Shown: in pieces, positions 21,854-33,377 of the stretch
Position numbering within the stretch: the stretch's first letter is position 1
How the letters are laid out: each line of letters opens with the position of its first letter
Assembly: GCA_004369085.1 (NCBI GenBank)
Contig: ML210180.1
Span: 124,001-188,000 of the forward strand
Source of the DNA: Coprinopsis marcescibilis
Taxonomy: Eukaryota; Basidiomycota; Agaricomycetes; Agaricales; Psathyrellaceae
Direction of reading: 5' to 3'
Length of the DNA stretch: 64,000 bases
Made by a program: the position numbers and the translations under genes
Notes under the pieces: model-generated
Seen by the model: the letters and a program-made list of their open reading frames with translations, nothing else
Told to the model about the DNA's origin: nothing
Databases searched by the model: none

Positions 21854-22993
21854 GGTGAATGTCGAGGTCGTCGTGTCTTGAGGGAGCGTAATGGGCGTAA
21901 ACAAGGCTCAAAGCCGTTGGAGAACGTTGACAACGACCAAGCCTACTTGAAGAACGAAACAGAATCCAAATTTCAGAACGAAGACAAGAAGGATTGTTTG
22001 CTGCTTATTTGGGCAAAGTTGGATTTGAACTGCCCGACGCGACGACCAACATATCACGTGACGGCGTGCTTGACATAAGCTGATCGTTGCCAACGTCGAA
22101 CGACCTTGTTCTCGTCCACCATCATACTCCATCGATTCTCCAATGTCTGTCATTTTCGATTATAAAACCTTATTGGACATCCTCAAATGCTGAATCCCAA
22201 CGCCTTGGGCCCCAATTATCTGCGATGAGAATCGGAGAAATTCTCGTATGGTCACCATACGAAGTTATTCCGAGCCCCGAACACCCGGCTTTTTTCTGCC
22301 TTTTTGCATCTATATTAAACACGGTTCTCAATACGAAGGGGTGGCACTGTCAAGTCTATTTCACGAACAGCAATTCGAAGTTCATTGACATCGAGTCAAA
22401 CCTCTGCCGGAAGTGAAGCTTCGCTTCAGTCCTCCCCAGAACTACTAATCCACGCCCAGCCGGCCAATATCCACCGTTCATTCAGCTCTCGCACAGTCTT
22501 GCTGGACTCTATCAGTCGGCAGCAGATACAGTCAGAGCCTGTCCACGTATTTGGGGGACTTTTGTTTCATGCCAGGTCGAATAAACGGCAAGAGCAAATG
22601 GACAGGGTCATGTGTATATGCATTACCTCCGGTTTTGATTTCTTATCTCCCTATTTTCTCCCTGTCACCCCTCTGGTCCATCATCGCTCTGAAGGCTAAC
22701 CAATATTTTCTCATGGATCTCCCCAGGCTATGGTGCGATCATGCAGGAACACAGATGCCTTCACCTTCCGTCAAATTCTGGTTCTGCCAAATCTTCTGCA
22801 AGCAGGTGCGGACTCGGGTCATTTTGGTGCTTATTTCCCCTTCGCACAACGCCCGAGTCGAGATCTATGCGAATATTATCTTGACCACATGCGAAACTGC
22901 TTCTTGTCCATATCCCCGGGATGGTATAACTAGTTGGGTATATCAACTTTAAGACTTCCCCTGAAACCGTGCCCGACTTCTCTTGCTTGAAGG
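21854..22993. promoter_or_regulatory. Divergent promoter region, 1.1 kb
   Basis: This lies between the seven-span gene (minus) and the S28 peptidase (plus). Short frames exist, and the longest starts only with TTG. One plus-strand piece near 22730-22930 reads protein-like (QILVLPNLLQAGADSGHFGA) but has no start or splice context. A 17-bp near-palindrome (CGTATGGTCACCATACG) lies near 22246. Confidence 0.45.
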
Positions 22994-25486
22994 ATGCCCT
23001 CCCGTTCCTCTTGGCGACTAATCACTTCTGCTCTACTCTTCTCGCTTTTCACAGTTTGTTCTGCTCGTCTTCCAGATGGGCGCCCTCACGCAAACACAAT
23101 GGCTCCTCCCACCATCCCAGCATTGAGGGCTCCTTCGACCGCTCCAATTGATCGGGACGGAAGAAGGATACCACCCTATGAAGAGGTCTATTACTTTGAA
23201 CAATTGGTCGACCACAACGACCGGTCCAAAGGAACCTTCCTTCAACGATTTTGGTTTACTTATGAACGTTACCGACAAGGTGTGTTGCAAGAATGTTGAC
23301 AGTGTTTCTCGCTCTAACACATTAACCCCAGGCGGGCCCATCGTCTTGTGCACGCCCGGTGAAGCCAATGCAGAAGGTTTGTTCTGTCAAGGGACCCGTC
23401 ACCCGCTTTGTTCTTACTCGTGTGTTAGGCTACACCGGATATTTAACCAACTCAACTATGCCCGGAATGATCAGTACATGAATTTCCCGCTTCTTTCAGC
23501 TAACCCCCTAATCCACCTATATTTAGGTCAACGTACAAACGGTGCCAACATAGTCCTGGAACACCGTTTTTATGGCGAAAGCAACCCATACCCCGACCTG
23601 AGCGTTGAAAGTTTCCGCGTTCATACCATCCAGCAGGCAATTGACGACCTTGAGTATTTTGCAAAGAACGCCGTCCTACCCATGGTCAACGGGGATAAGC
23701 TCACACCGGACCGTGCACCATGGATACTTGTTGGGGGAAGCTACGCAGGTGGGCCTCAAAGTGAATTTCCATCCAAATTCGATGTTAACGCATGGACAGG
23801 TGCGCTTGTAAGCTGGACCATTGTCGAGTAAGGCAATTCCCTTTTACTCAAGAAGCAGACCTCATGCCATCCAACAGCAAACCAGGTGTATTCTTCGCTG
23901 GATATTCATCCTCCGCTCCTGTCCAGGCGATTCTGTACGTATACATCCTATCACCGATGGCTATGGCCCTTATACTCCTCAATCAGCTCCTATTGGGAAT
24001 ATTTCGAACCAGTCCGCCAGTATATGCCCCAGAACTGCTCCGCAGACGTTCAAGCTGTTGTGGCACATCTTGATCAGACGTTTAACAGCGGGAATGAAAC
24101 GGCCATTGAAGACCTAAAGGACAATTTTGGCCTTGGAACACTCGTGAACCCTGATGATGTCTTGAGCGCACGTAGGTGTTATAAATCTTTTGCATGTGGT
24201 GGGCAGTTATCAATTAACTCTTTTATGTCCGACATGTCACAGTGCGAAACAATCTTTGGGACTGGCAGAGCCTGCAGCCACAGACCGGACCGGGACATAA
24301 GTTTTATCAGTTCTGTGATGCACTCGAGGTCAACGACGATGGCGTTTCGGCGCCCGCGAGCGGCTGGGGCCTTGAGCATGCCCTTAACGCTTGGGGATTT
24401 TATTGGCGAACTCGCTACTATTCTGCATGTGTGTTATTCCCGAAACTTCCATGACCGTTCCATCTACTGACATTCTCCAAAACGGAAGTGTGCAGGGGTG
24501 ATGACGCAGAGTATGCTTCTTTGTTTCGGGCGTTTTAAGTGTAAATGAGAAGCTCATCCTGTGCCCTTTACTATCAACAGATCATGCCTTGGCACTTCCG
24601 ACCCCACACTGGACTATTGGACAAACACTTCAGTCAACAACTGGTATCGCTCTTGGTTCTGGATAGTGTGAGCCTACGTTTCTTGTTACTGAAAGACATC
24701 CTTGGTTTTCTGACACTCAATCAACCTTCTTCAGGTGCAACGAAGTCGGCTATCTTCAGGTGTGATACCCGGTCTTCTTCTTCTACGCTTCGGCGCTCAG
24801 CTGATACGTTTGAATATAGAATGGTGCACCAAGTACTTATCCTTCCATTGTTTCCCGACTGCTGCAACCGCCATATGAACTGGTAAATATATCTCTTTTC
24901 GTGCTTCGTCCATACATGCTGATGGACTTTGACGTCCGCGAATAGCGCCAGTGTCAGCTGATGTTCCCCGGTGCCTTCTCTTCCACACCCCAACCAAGAG
25001 CCGCAGTCATCAACCAGAAGTACAAGGGATGGAACGTCCAGGTTGACCGGGTGGTCTTCATTGATGGCGCTCGTAAGTTATTTTCTTCTTGCATACCCAC
25101 GTACACCACTCAATGTACTTCCTCTGTTCTCCTTGAAACTGATGGATTCTGTCTCACTTGTAGGTGACCCTTGGAGGAACACGGGCGTGTCAGCGCGATC
25201 GCGAACTCCCCGTAGCACTGCTCTGCAACCTGTATATCTAACTAACGGCTTCCATTGCTCTGACATGGGCGTGATGGGCTCGGTGGACCCGACCGTCGGG
25301 GATGCGCAGCAGAAAGCTCTCGGTCATATTGCGACATGGCTGAGGACGTGGAGGCCGAGGGATAGAGGATGGAGCAATTCTCCTCGACCAGGAACGCCGA
25401 TCAGAAGACCCAACCGACCCAGCAGACCACGAAAGACGTTTACCAAGTCCTTGAACGGCTGGTTCAGAGGAACAGGCCAGCTGTGA
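22994..25486 (+). CDS. Secreted serine peptidase, family S28
   Basis: This is a prolyl-type serine carboxypeptidase of family S28 (PRSS16/lysosomal Pro-X carboxypeptidase relatives), which cleaves after proline. ATG 22994 starts a signal peptide (SALLFSLFTVCSA). The propeptide-like region is followed by YYFEQLVDHNDR and a GGPIVLCTPGEANAEG strand-loop. Next comes ANIVLEHRFYGESNPYPDLS, then the nucleophile elbow GGSYAG (split by an intron at about 23748) continuing GALVSWT. The acidic and histidine members of the triad are likely in DGARDPWRNTG (about 25065-25180) and NGFHCSDM (about 25245-25265). The C-terminus carries an unusual basic Pro/Arg tail (RPGTPIRRPNRPSRPRKTF). At least nine short introns. 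It ends convergently with the nucleoside hydrolase. Confidence 0.92.
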
Positions 25487-25779
25487 TTGGCTAAATTGGC
25501 GACTCGCCTTCTCGGGAAACCTCTGGACATTCGGATATCGATAATTCGGAAGAAGTCACGGTCTCTTTCTGAACATATTGGGACTGCTTAATGTACTAAT
25601 TGGCTTAAATGTGTGAAATGATATTGTGGATTATATCGTGATTCGACGCGGAGCTGTTGGAGAAGAAAAGAAGCATGCTGTGTGCAAGGCGCATCCAATG
25701 AGCGCTACGACTCATCTACCAGGCGCCCAAACGTCACTGTGTCACCACTGCCACTTTGTTGATCTTCTCTCATTCCGAA

Positions 25780-27219
25780 CTATCTGGAATTCAAGGGCGA
25801 CACTTGATCGCACCTCTCAACAGCTTCCAATAAAAGATCGAAAAATCCCTGGACCTGCGGAAAGCACGTAAACACTGGCAGGCATCTGCAGCCTCAAACA
25901 AAAGAACAACGAGCTGATAGATATCATGTCTACTCACATTCAACGAATCTGCGACCTGGCAGTTCTTTCCGGTTCTGCCCCAAGTACTGTCGCTCTGCTT
26001 GTAGTCCCAGATGTCAACGACGGTCTCGCCCGTGGTATGGCATCCAGCCAGTTCCACATCAACGCGATACCGAGTCAAGTTGAACAACTCGGGGTTGGAA
26101 AGGTACGCGATGGTCAGGGCGTCATGGAGGGGCGGTCCGTTGTTGAATCCGAAGGTCGACTTGTACGACGCGGCGAAGAAACTAATCAGCGTGGACAGGG
26201 TGTGCCTTAGATTTGTCGAAGCCACCGGCAGCTCCAGTTCAGCGTCTTCTGGCCCAACTCCCGGTTCTTTCCCAGCCAAGAGACGATAATGCAATTTCCT
26301 GGTCACGATCGCAGTATGAGTTACATTGATCGGGATCATGGTCGTCTTTACAGGGGCATTCAGCACGATCTGTGTCGCATGTGCTACGAGACAGGGAAGA
26401 AGTGTCAGTATGCTAGCTTCCTCCAGGTACCACCAATACTCTAGCCGACGCGCAGAAGATGCATGTCATCATCAATCATAAAGAAGAAGCAAGAAAAAAA
26501 TAACAAAACAAATGGGCTTGACTCACGATCGCAGAGGATATTGAATTCGGCCACCGCTGATCGGTTTCCCAATCCAACCCCTCCTCCCATGAACAGGAAT
26601 TCCTCCACCGCTTCCAAAAGATCTGGATATACCGAAACAAAGAGGGCGATGTTGGTCATGGGTCCACTTGACACGACTGTCACCTTATTCCCGCTGCCCC
26701 CCTTCCAAGTCTCCTTGATAATCTTGGGCATGGCTTCTAGAGCTCGAATTCTCTGCCCATCTACATCTAGGTCGAAGAAATCGAGGACCCGCTGATCGTC
26801 AATGGATGGGAGTCCTTCTACACCCCCAAGGCCGTCCACTCCGTGAATCTCTGGGTCGTGCTTCGCCTCGAGAATCAGCGGTCGATCAGCCCCTGGATAT
26901 ACACGAACATCGCTTGGATTGCCACCGAACGCAAATGCGCAGCGGGCTGCGTTGAGTGCAGTGAACTCGCTGCTCGCGTTCCCATGTGTCTGTAAAGCGA
27001 TCTCACCAGACTTGGAGAAGATCGGGCATTCGGAGAACTCACCGTTGATATCCCAAGCAGCTTGATGTTGGGCAAATTCAAGGCTAGCATTATGGCCGTC
27101 GCATCATCGTGCCCCTAAGAGCAATACAAGGCACCATCCACTGTCAGAAATCGCAGAAAATCTGCAGAAGGAATTTGAGAGAGACTAACGGGATCCACGT
27201 CTAGCCATACGTACTTCAT
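25780..27219 (-). CDS. Inosine/uridine-preferring nucleoside hydrolase
   Basis: This enzyme hydrolyses the N-glycosidic bond of nucleosides in purine/pyrimidine salvage. ATG 27219 begins MKYVWLDVDP, and after the first intron the calcium-binding signature continues as GHDDATAIMLALN. The IUNH motif DxDPGxDD is therefore complete. Further family blocks are HGVDGLGG (about 26825), VTVVSSGPMTNIAL (about 26670), EFLFMGGGVG (about 26595) and AEFNILCD (about 26530). PHATQIVLNAPVKTTMIPIN follows after an intron (about 26360). The active-site HD late in the chain is PLHDALTIAYLSNPELF (about 26120). A last small exon ends VERCDQVSPLNSR with TAG 25780. Length is typical. No defect is seen. Confidence 0.92.
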
Positions 27220-27334
27220 CGTTTCAGAGATAAAGGCAGGTTACAGAAAGATATTATGTTAAGATTAGGGTATTTCAAGCAATGCGACACCATCAACTAT
27301 GGCAGATAGGGACCTTCGGTCCGTAACGGCCAAG

Positions 27335-28319
27335 TTAATGACCCTGCGAGTGGCCCCTCATGAACATCCGCGACACGCGTTTTCTCAAGGTACGCGAAGG
27401 CACATCCTGTGGTTCCCGCGAGGTGACAAGACCAAGACACCCTTCTATACTCTCCATATCAGTGTTCGGCGCGTCGCGACTGTACGCCTCCCGCAAGGAC
27501 GACCGCGATGTCACCCGACTAAACGCAGAGTGTGATTTTTGCAATGGCGAGTGGAGTAATGGCACAGCTGGCCGTCGAGCCTGAAGCGGTTGAGAACATT
27601 CGTCGTCCGTCATGTTATCACAACTATACGACGAGTTGGACGACGTCTTCGAGTACCGTCGCGTTGCTTCCCATTCTGCCTCCTCCTTCACCCGCTTCGC
27701 ATCTGCGTACGCTGCCCACACCTCCTGCACAATCTCGAGCATGTCATAGTCCCATCTAATATCCAATAGAAATCCGCGTTCTAGCCACGAAACGTTCTTC
27801 CCTTCCAACACTCTTCCTCCAATAGAACGCCAATCCACCCTCGCTCGCGGGCACACAATCTTGGCTGCAAGCATGAAGCCAGCAAAAAAGGCATGTGAGA
27901 GGTCTGGGAGTGCCATGGTGCGATTCAGGTAGAGGTGATAACGGTTAAGAAGGGATATTGACGCCAGAGCGATACGAGTGTCCAACTGTGATTCGGAAAG
28001 AATCACGTCGACAAAGGTTCTAAGGTCGTGGCGACGAAAGGCGTGTTCTGCTTGCGGAAGCCGGTCATCGAACCCAAAAAGGGTGAACATAGTCGATGCA
28101 CACATGCGCGAGGGAATCGTACAATCTAACATCTTGCAACAGTATTCGCAAAGTTCTGATCGCAGTATGTCAGTCTCAAATGCATTCGAAGAGTAAGTTG
28201 GGTCACTCACCTTTAATTGCGCAGATGTTTAACGGAATGCATGTGGCTCGGGGGAAAAGGTCCTAGATGGTGGGAGAAGCAGCTTGACGAGCTTTCGAAG
28301 GTCCTGCGTTTAAGAGCAT
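27335..28319 (-). CDS. Cyclin-like protein
   Basis: The main exon encodes a cyclin box: FVDVILSESQ..TRIALASISLLNRYHLYL, then HAFFAGFMLAAKIV and WLERGFLLDIRWDYDM. This is the pattern of Pho80/Pcl-type and G1 fungal cyclins, which activate cyclin-dependent kinases. A Ser/Arg-rich tail follows and ends at 27335. A clear intron (GTGAGT donor at about 28209, acceptor at about 28158) joins ATCIPLNICAIK to ELCEYCCKML. Upstream the same frame continues to ATG 28319 (MLLNAGPSKARQAASPTI) but meets TAG at 28263-28265. So either the true first exon is spliced differently (CTAG would serve as an acceptor) or the start is disrupted. The cyclin box is sound; the N-terminus is uncertain. Confidence 0.75.
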
Positions 28320-28750
28320 GACAGACAAGTTGTGAGCTTATTATACCCATAATCAAAGAGGAGAAACGCTGAGACAATGATTAGCAACCCCCGATGTACA
28401 GCTGGGCCGATTCAAGGATGATTAGCATTTCTGAGTCGGTGGTTTCAGAAATTCTAGGATCACTGGCCCCACGTCAAGTCCGTGCGGGCTTGGCTCCAAA
28501 GGATTGTCCAGAGAACACCGAACAGAAGAGGACATTAAGCGGTGAGCGATCAGAACAGCAAAACTTGAGGTTGGAGAAGCGCCCGAGGGGCCTCTCACGT
28601 ACCGATCAGGTGAAAGGAGGTGAGTGATTAAAGCATAGCCGCTCACCGATCGCCTCCACTCGTAACCAGCTCAACCAGACAATCTGCGAATGTGCATTAT
28701 TGCAATTACTGATTGAAAATGAGTACATGCGCTGGGCAATAAATGGGCCT
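28320..28750. other. Intergenic, no gene seen
   Basis: This lies between the start of the cyclin-like gene and the stop of the CSN12/PCID2 gene, both on the minus strand. It likely holds the cyclin promoter and the CSN12 3' end. Only shadow frames are present. Confidence 0.45.
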
Positions 28751-30410
28751 TCAGATGGTCTGAAAAGGGTTGGGACGATCTGCAACTCGAGGGAACGCAT
28801 TCGTTTGAGCGAGAACCACCATCTGCTTCTCGTGGCTGATGTATCCTCGCATGAAGCCTCTGTAGATCATGTTGGCTACATAGCATTCAGCTTCTTCCAC
28901 AGGAACATCAATTCCTGATATCTTCAGGCCTGCGTGGAACATTGAGATCGGCATCCTTGTTGATTTATCTACTGAGACCCATCTGAAAGATCGCATTCAA
29001 CAAGAGTTCAAAACTATATTCGATAGTGTACCTACATTTTGCGGAAGAGACTTCTCAAGCTGATTTCTCGAGCCTTTTCCAGTGTTAGCCATAGATTGAG
29101 TTCAAGAAGCCGCTGTTCGCTTCTTTCGAGGGCTTTATCGTAGGCTTGCACATCGCCAGAACGGATAGCCTTGACGAACGGGGAATACAGTTCCTCGAGG
29201 GTGGGGAATCGTCGCAAAAGCTCAGCTGAGGGGAGTTGGCCTTGGATGATGCGAAGCGGGATCAGATAGGTAAGGATGCGTCTGGCCAAGTTCGAGTTAT
29301 TCAGCAGATGTTAAGCGGGACCACAAAAAACTCACTGCTTGTTACCACGGGCTGAATTGTTGCAATGATAAAATGCCAGTGTCAGCTCCTGCTCTGCCTA
29401 CAACGCCGTATAAGAAGACAGTCCCACGATTTTCAAGATACACTGACCTTGACGAAATCTTCGTTAAGGAAACTCAGCATTCCGATGTAATACTGGAATG
29501 TGACCTGGTGCGCACGGGGGTATTGCGCAAGTGGGGGGACGTCATTGTTGGCTTCGAGAGCTCGTAAAATGTTTTTGGACAGCGATATTCGCCTAACCTG
29601 TTGGGAGATGTTATGCCTGAAACATATAAACAATCTAGCTTCAGACTTACTCGGAAGTAGCATTTCAGCACCAAGCCTACTACATAGTAGATTCCCCATT
29701 TCCGAGACTCTTCGTATGGTGATGTTCTGAAGAAGCTAAACGCACAACGACGCGCCAAAGTCTCAACCCTTGCTCACCTATCAGTCATGCATAAACCAAA
29801 CGCTTTAGTTATGATTCTAGCAGCCTCCTCCATTGAATCTGACTTCGCCCCTCCAGATTGACTATCTGCCTAATTTCGTTGAGAAGACGCGTGAAAAGCA
29901 TACGAGGGTGCGTACATCATAAGCCAGATCGCGTAAATCTCGTAGTATCGAGAACAGGGCAGGTAGCGTCCATCCACGGCTTTCAGGTAAGAACCGATAG
30001 AATAGCCTTTCCAACGCCAAAATGTATCAGCCTTGTCTTGATCACAATGTCAGCAAAAAGCCAATTCAACTCACGACACAAGCTGTGATTCCTCCTTGAA
30101 CGCCTCCTCGTACTGCTTCTTCGCAATATGAGAGCACACCAAAACGTATTGAATCGCAATTTCGTCCCATGGACTTTCCACCGAGCCTTCAAACCTCTTC
30201 AAAGCATTCCGCTTTCACATCCATTCTGACAATAAGCTTTACCGACACAAGAACCGTTGTTCAAAGGCTCACATTGAGATTCTTAAATTCCTTCACTAGA
30301 TCCTTTCCATGGGGACTCGTCGGTCGCAGCAGATAAGCAAGATTAGGCCCGTTGGTAAGTTGAACGGCGTCTGTAAGTTGAGTTATATATGTGGAGAAGG
30401 TTATGGGCAT
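28751..30410 (-). CDS. CSN12: PCI-domain protein CSN12/PCID2 (Thp1 type)
   Basis: This PCI-domain protein is related to COP9-signalosome-associated Csn12 and to PCID2/Thp1, which pairs with Sac3 in TREX-2 mRNA export. ATG 30410 gives MPITFSTYITQLTDAVQLTN, continuing LAYLLRPTSPHGKDLVKEFK. Next exons give ESPWDEIAIQYVLVCSHIAK (about 30180), RISLSKNILRALEANNDVPP with HQVTFQYYIGMLSFLNEDF (about 29620-29460), and RRILTYLIPLRIIQGQLPS with RFPTLEELYSPFVKAIRSGD (about 29285-29130). The winged-helix end is HAGLKISGIDVPVEEAECYV and MIYRGFMRGYISHEKQMVVL, stop 28751. At least seven introns. It is divergent from the DsbA-like gene with 171 bp between start codons. Confidence 0.9.
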
Positions 30411-30581
30411 GATGGTGGTCCAAGAGCAAGTTCCTGAATCTCGGAAGCAAAGAGAGTCACAATCTCACGCCACTAGTGCGTCTGAATGCGACGACGATGC
30501 CCACTAGATGTTGACCAGATACATAACAGAGAACACCATTCGAATCGAATCTTGCTTATCGACCGTATACACGAACGAATC
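30411..30581. promoter_or_regulatory. Shared promoter, CSN12 / DsbA-like
   Basis: 171 bp separate the two divergent start codons. It must hold both core promoters and 5' leaders. I see no canonical TATA box, which suggests initiator-type promoters. Confidence 0.6.
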
Positions 30582-31485
30582 ATGGCCTTGCAACCTTCGC
30601 TCCAGCCCTTGATTGTAGCAGGAAATCCAACTGCGCCCCACACGCTCGATATCTTTTGTGAGTCCCGGCACCGTATCAATCGAAGGAAAAGTCCTAATGG
30701 CATCCGCATAGTGGACTATGTCTGCCCATTCAGGTCTTGAGCATACATCGTTCATACATCTCAGCGTTTCTCATCACTCGTTTGAATGCACAGTGCAAAG
30801 ATGGCAAACGCCATACAGAACATTCTGAAGCCTTTACTTGAGGAGGGCGTATATCAAGGCAAGGCCAAGGTCATCGTTCGCCTCCAGGTCCAGCCATGGC
30901 ACTCTGCGTCGACTTTGACTCACGAGGCCGCTCTTGCTGTGGGTGACACCATCGACTAGGGAAGTAACCATTAACGATGCGTATGTTCTCACCTCGCTTT
31001 CAGGTTCTTCGTGCATCGCCCGCCAATTTCTGGGCATACAGCTTGGCCGTAAGTGTCTCTCCGCCAACCAACCTGCTGGCAGCTCAGCTTCTTCCACTTA
31101 GTTATTCAAAGCACAAGAGGAGTACTTTGACATCCCAACCGCAAACCTGACCCCCCTCAAAATTCGCGAGAAGCTTATCGCATTGGCAGCCACCATCCTC
31201 CCAGCGAACGAGGTGGATGAGGTGCGAGAGCTCCTCAAGCTCAAGGGGTCCGCAAACGGCGGTGTCGCCATTACCGATGATCTGAAATATAACGGTTGGT
31301 CACCGGTCATCCACCTTGCATCCTTGATCTTTATTGAATACATTTGTGCAGTCAAATTTGCCAGACAGAACGGAATTCACGTTTCTCCCACTGTCCTTTG
31401 GGACGGTCTCATCGCAGGAGAAATCTCCAGTGGATGGGGCGAATCCGAGTGGAACGACTTCTTGCAGAACAAAATCAAAGTCTAA
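30582..31485 (+). CDS. DsbA-like thioredoxin-fold protein
   Basis: Six exons: 30582-30657, 30712-30733 (a 22-nt microexon), 30794-30938, 31004-31048, 31102-31294 and 31352-31485, giving 204 residues. The assembled start is MALQPSLQPLIVAGNPTAPH, followed by TLDIFLDYVCPFSAKMANAI, which is the DsbA/2-hydroxychromene-isomerase type active-site region with a CPFS (C-x-x-S) motif. Later family blocks are VRLQVQPWHSASTLTHEAAL, FWAYSLALFKAQEEYFDIP, GGVAITDDLKYNVKFARQNG and IHVSPTVLWDGLIAGEISSG. All splice joins keep frame, which supports the model. Only one cysteine remains at the active site, so a thiol-transferase or GST-kappa-like role is more likely than dithiol oxidase (inference). It was nearly hidden by an antisense open frame. 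Confidence 0.85.
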
Positions 31486-31757
31486 AGCACCAGAATTGAA
31501 ACCAATTATACAGGAAATCGAAATCGTGGCTCGTATATTAGCGTGTTGGCATAACGTTGGCGTAACTACAGGTCGTGAATGAGAGTGCTATCCATACAAG
31601 TACAATTATAAACTTTTTGTGTTGAATCAAGTCATAAACATAACCAACAGGCTATCTAAGTACGGATAAGTAAGTGAGTAGTAGGTATATCCGACGTAAC
31701 CAAAATGTGAATACCAAGTGAACGAAGAAATTGAAAAATTATCCCCTCCCTTCCTTT
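31486..31757. other. Convergent intergenic, no gene
   Basis: AT-rich 3' flank between the DsbA-like gene (plus) and the next minus-strand gene. Nothing recognised. Confidence 0.5.
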
Positions 31758-33377
31758 TCAAAAGTTTTGATATCCTAGCTCCTTCCTCATCCCGTCGTTC
31801 GATCCCAGCGATCCCATAGATCCTCTCGTCTCATGCCCTGGCTGGAATGGCGGATGTGGCATCGCGATCGTTTCTGGCCCTCCTGTCGAAAACGCCATCA
31901 CCATCTTATGTCCCAGCTGTTCAAAGTTGAGGTGCGCCCCAAGCTTAAAGTCATCCGTCTTCCATATCCGGTGGTAGATAAATGAATCATTGAATGGCAA
32001 CGTATATGATACTGAGGCCAGGTCCTGGCTTATCGGTGCTGGAGATTTTAGCCAAACCCGCAGTTTATGCGATGCACCTGTGGGTACAGAGTTTGCCGGG
32101 ACAGTGCTATTTAATGGAGGATAATTGAGTACGAAAGACACATGCGAAAAGCGAGTAGAACGCACAAGATTAGGAAGCTGATGTTGCGAGGATCTCCGTC
32201 TATCTTTAAGCGGAGGTCGTCGAACAGATTGGCACCAACTCCACTGGCTTCATAGTCCAGAATGTATTTATAAAGATTGCTAGAAATTCTTTCCCATCTA
32301 CAATAACAATAAGCAGGAATTAGCATTGTCGAAAGGACATGTACGCACCTCATAGTGAAAGAAACCAATGCCCTCCCCACAAAGGCATTATACACTTGCT
32401 GATTCGTATCCTGATGCTTTAACCTGCCAAATGACGCCTCCCCAATTGAGTTGAAGTCAGGATCCTTCCCCACCCACACATCGTCGTCCCCGAACAGTCG
32501 ATGGTCAATGCCGTTAACCCTCATCCAAACACGCGCCGACCACAGACACCCCGCTGGAAGGCTCGTTTTCCCCGGAAACACACTGCCATATCCTCCGGTC
32601 AGTCCTCCGTTGCCACACGCCGAAACAGCAGCAGTGGCACTCACAACACAACAAATTCCAAATGCCTCGGATCCACTGTACTGCCCTGGCTCCCCATTAT
32701 CCTCTCGACTGGGTCGCATAGCGGCCTCTCCACCCCGTTCACCTTCAACGACAGCCGAAATGTGTATTTCCCTTGCGTCGGCCTGCCCGTCTGAGGCTCA
32801 ACACTTTCAAGGAGCCGTGAGATAAAGATATCGCATCGATAAGAACAAAGCCTGCTCACGATATCAGAAATTGCAATGGTGTACCGCCAGCTACCAACCG
32901 GTATCTGTACAAATAGCGTTCATAGTTCTGGACATGTGTTGGCGTTGGGGGAGGCAGCTGTCTCATCCGCCGATGCGTTGCATGCTGGCTAAAAGGAAAA
33001 GAGTCAGCCCAAGGTTGAAGGGCCCGCGGGACCGCGAGGGCTTTTGAACGGCTATACGTACCTGTGCGGCCTCGGGACAGGGTTACTCTCGTTATACAGG
33101 GAGTTTGCCCAACCATTACCGTTGCCTCCATGGCCATGAATAGAGCCAGTCTGCGAGCTGCAAGCGCACAATGTAATGGGCCACAGAGTACAAATCGTGG
33201 TCGGGATCAAAAGAGGTACGATGAGCATGTGTGCATCCCTCGGAGGATCATAACTTCATACCTAGAGCTCACTGCCTGCTCATAGTCTGGTGGCCCAAAT
33301 TCTCCTTCGAAGTATCCAGATGCGCGGGGGTCAGGGACGGCGTAGCGTTTTTTGTAGGCCACAGACATGGAAGTCAT
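31758..33377 (-). CDS. Uncharacterised multi-exon protein
   Basis: ATG 33377 (MTSMSVAYKKRYAVPDPRAS, then FEGEFGPPDYEQA) is followed by one or two small exons. Next come THVQNYERYLYRYR (about 32930) and a large exon around 32400-32600 (GLTGGYGSVFPGKTSLPAGC, HRLFGDDDVWVGKDPDFNSI, NAFVGRALVSFTMRW). Then WERISSNLYKYILDYEASG leads, through an intron ending at about 32176, to the last exon. This begins LPNLVRSTRFSHVSFVLNYP and ends ELGYQNF at 31758. The aromatic and polar strand-like stretches suggest a beta-rich protein. A hydrophobic stretch near 33160-33190 could be a membrane anchor in one reading frame. No family is recognised and exon boundaries are uncertain in 32,600-33,300. Confidence 0.6.

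Noticed and set aside
22236..22275. LoxP-like sequence: CATACGAAGTTAT beside a near-palindrome
   Set aside because: One arm matches 12 of 13 loxP positions, but the other arm and spacer do not. No recombinase or phage context exists in this fungal DNA, so it is probably chance.
30504..30755. 83-codon minus-strand frame as the N-terminus of the CSN12 gene
   Set aside because: It is antisense to the verified first exons of the DsbA-like gene. The real CSN12 start (MPITFSTYITQL...) is at 30410.
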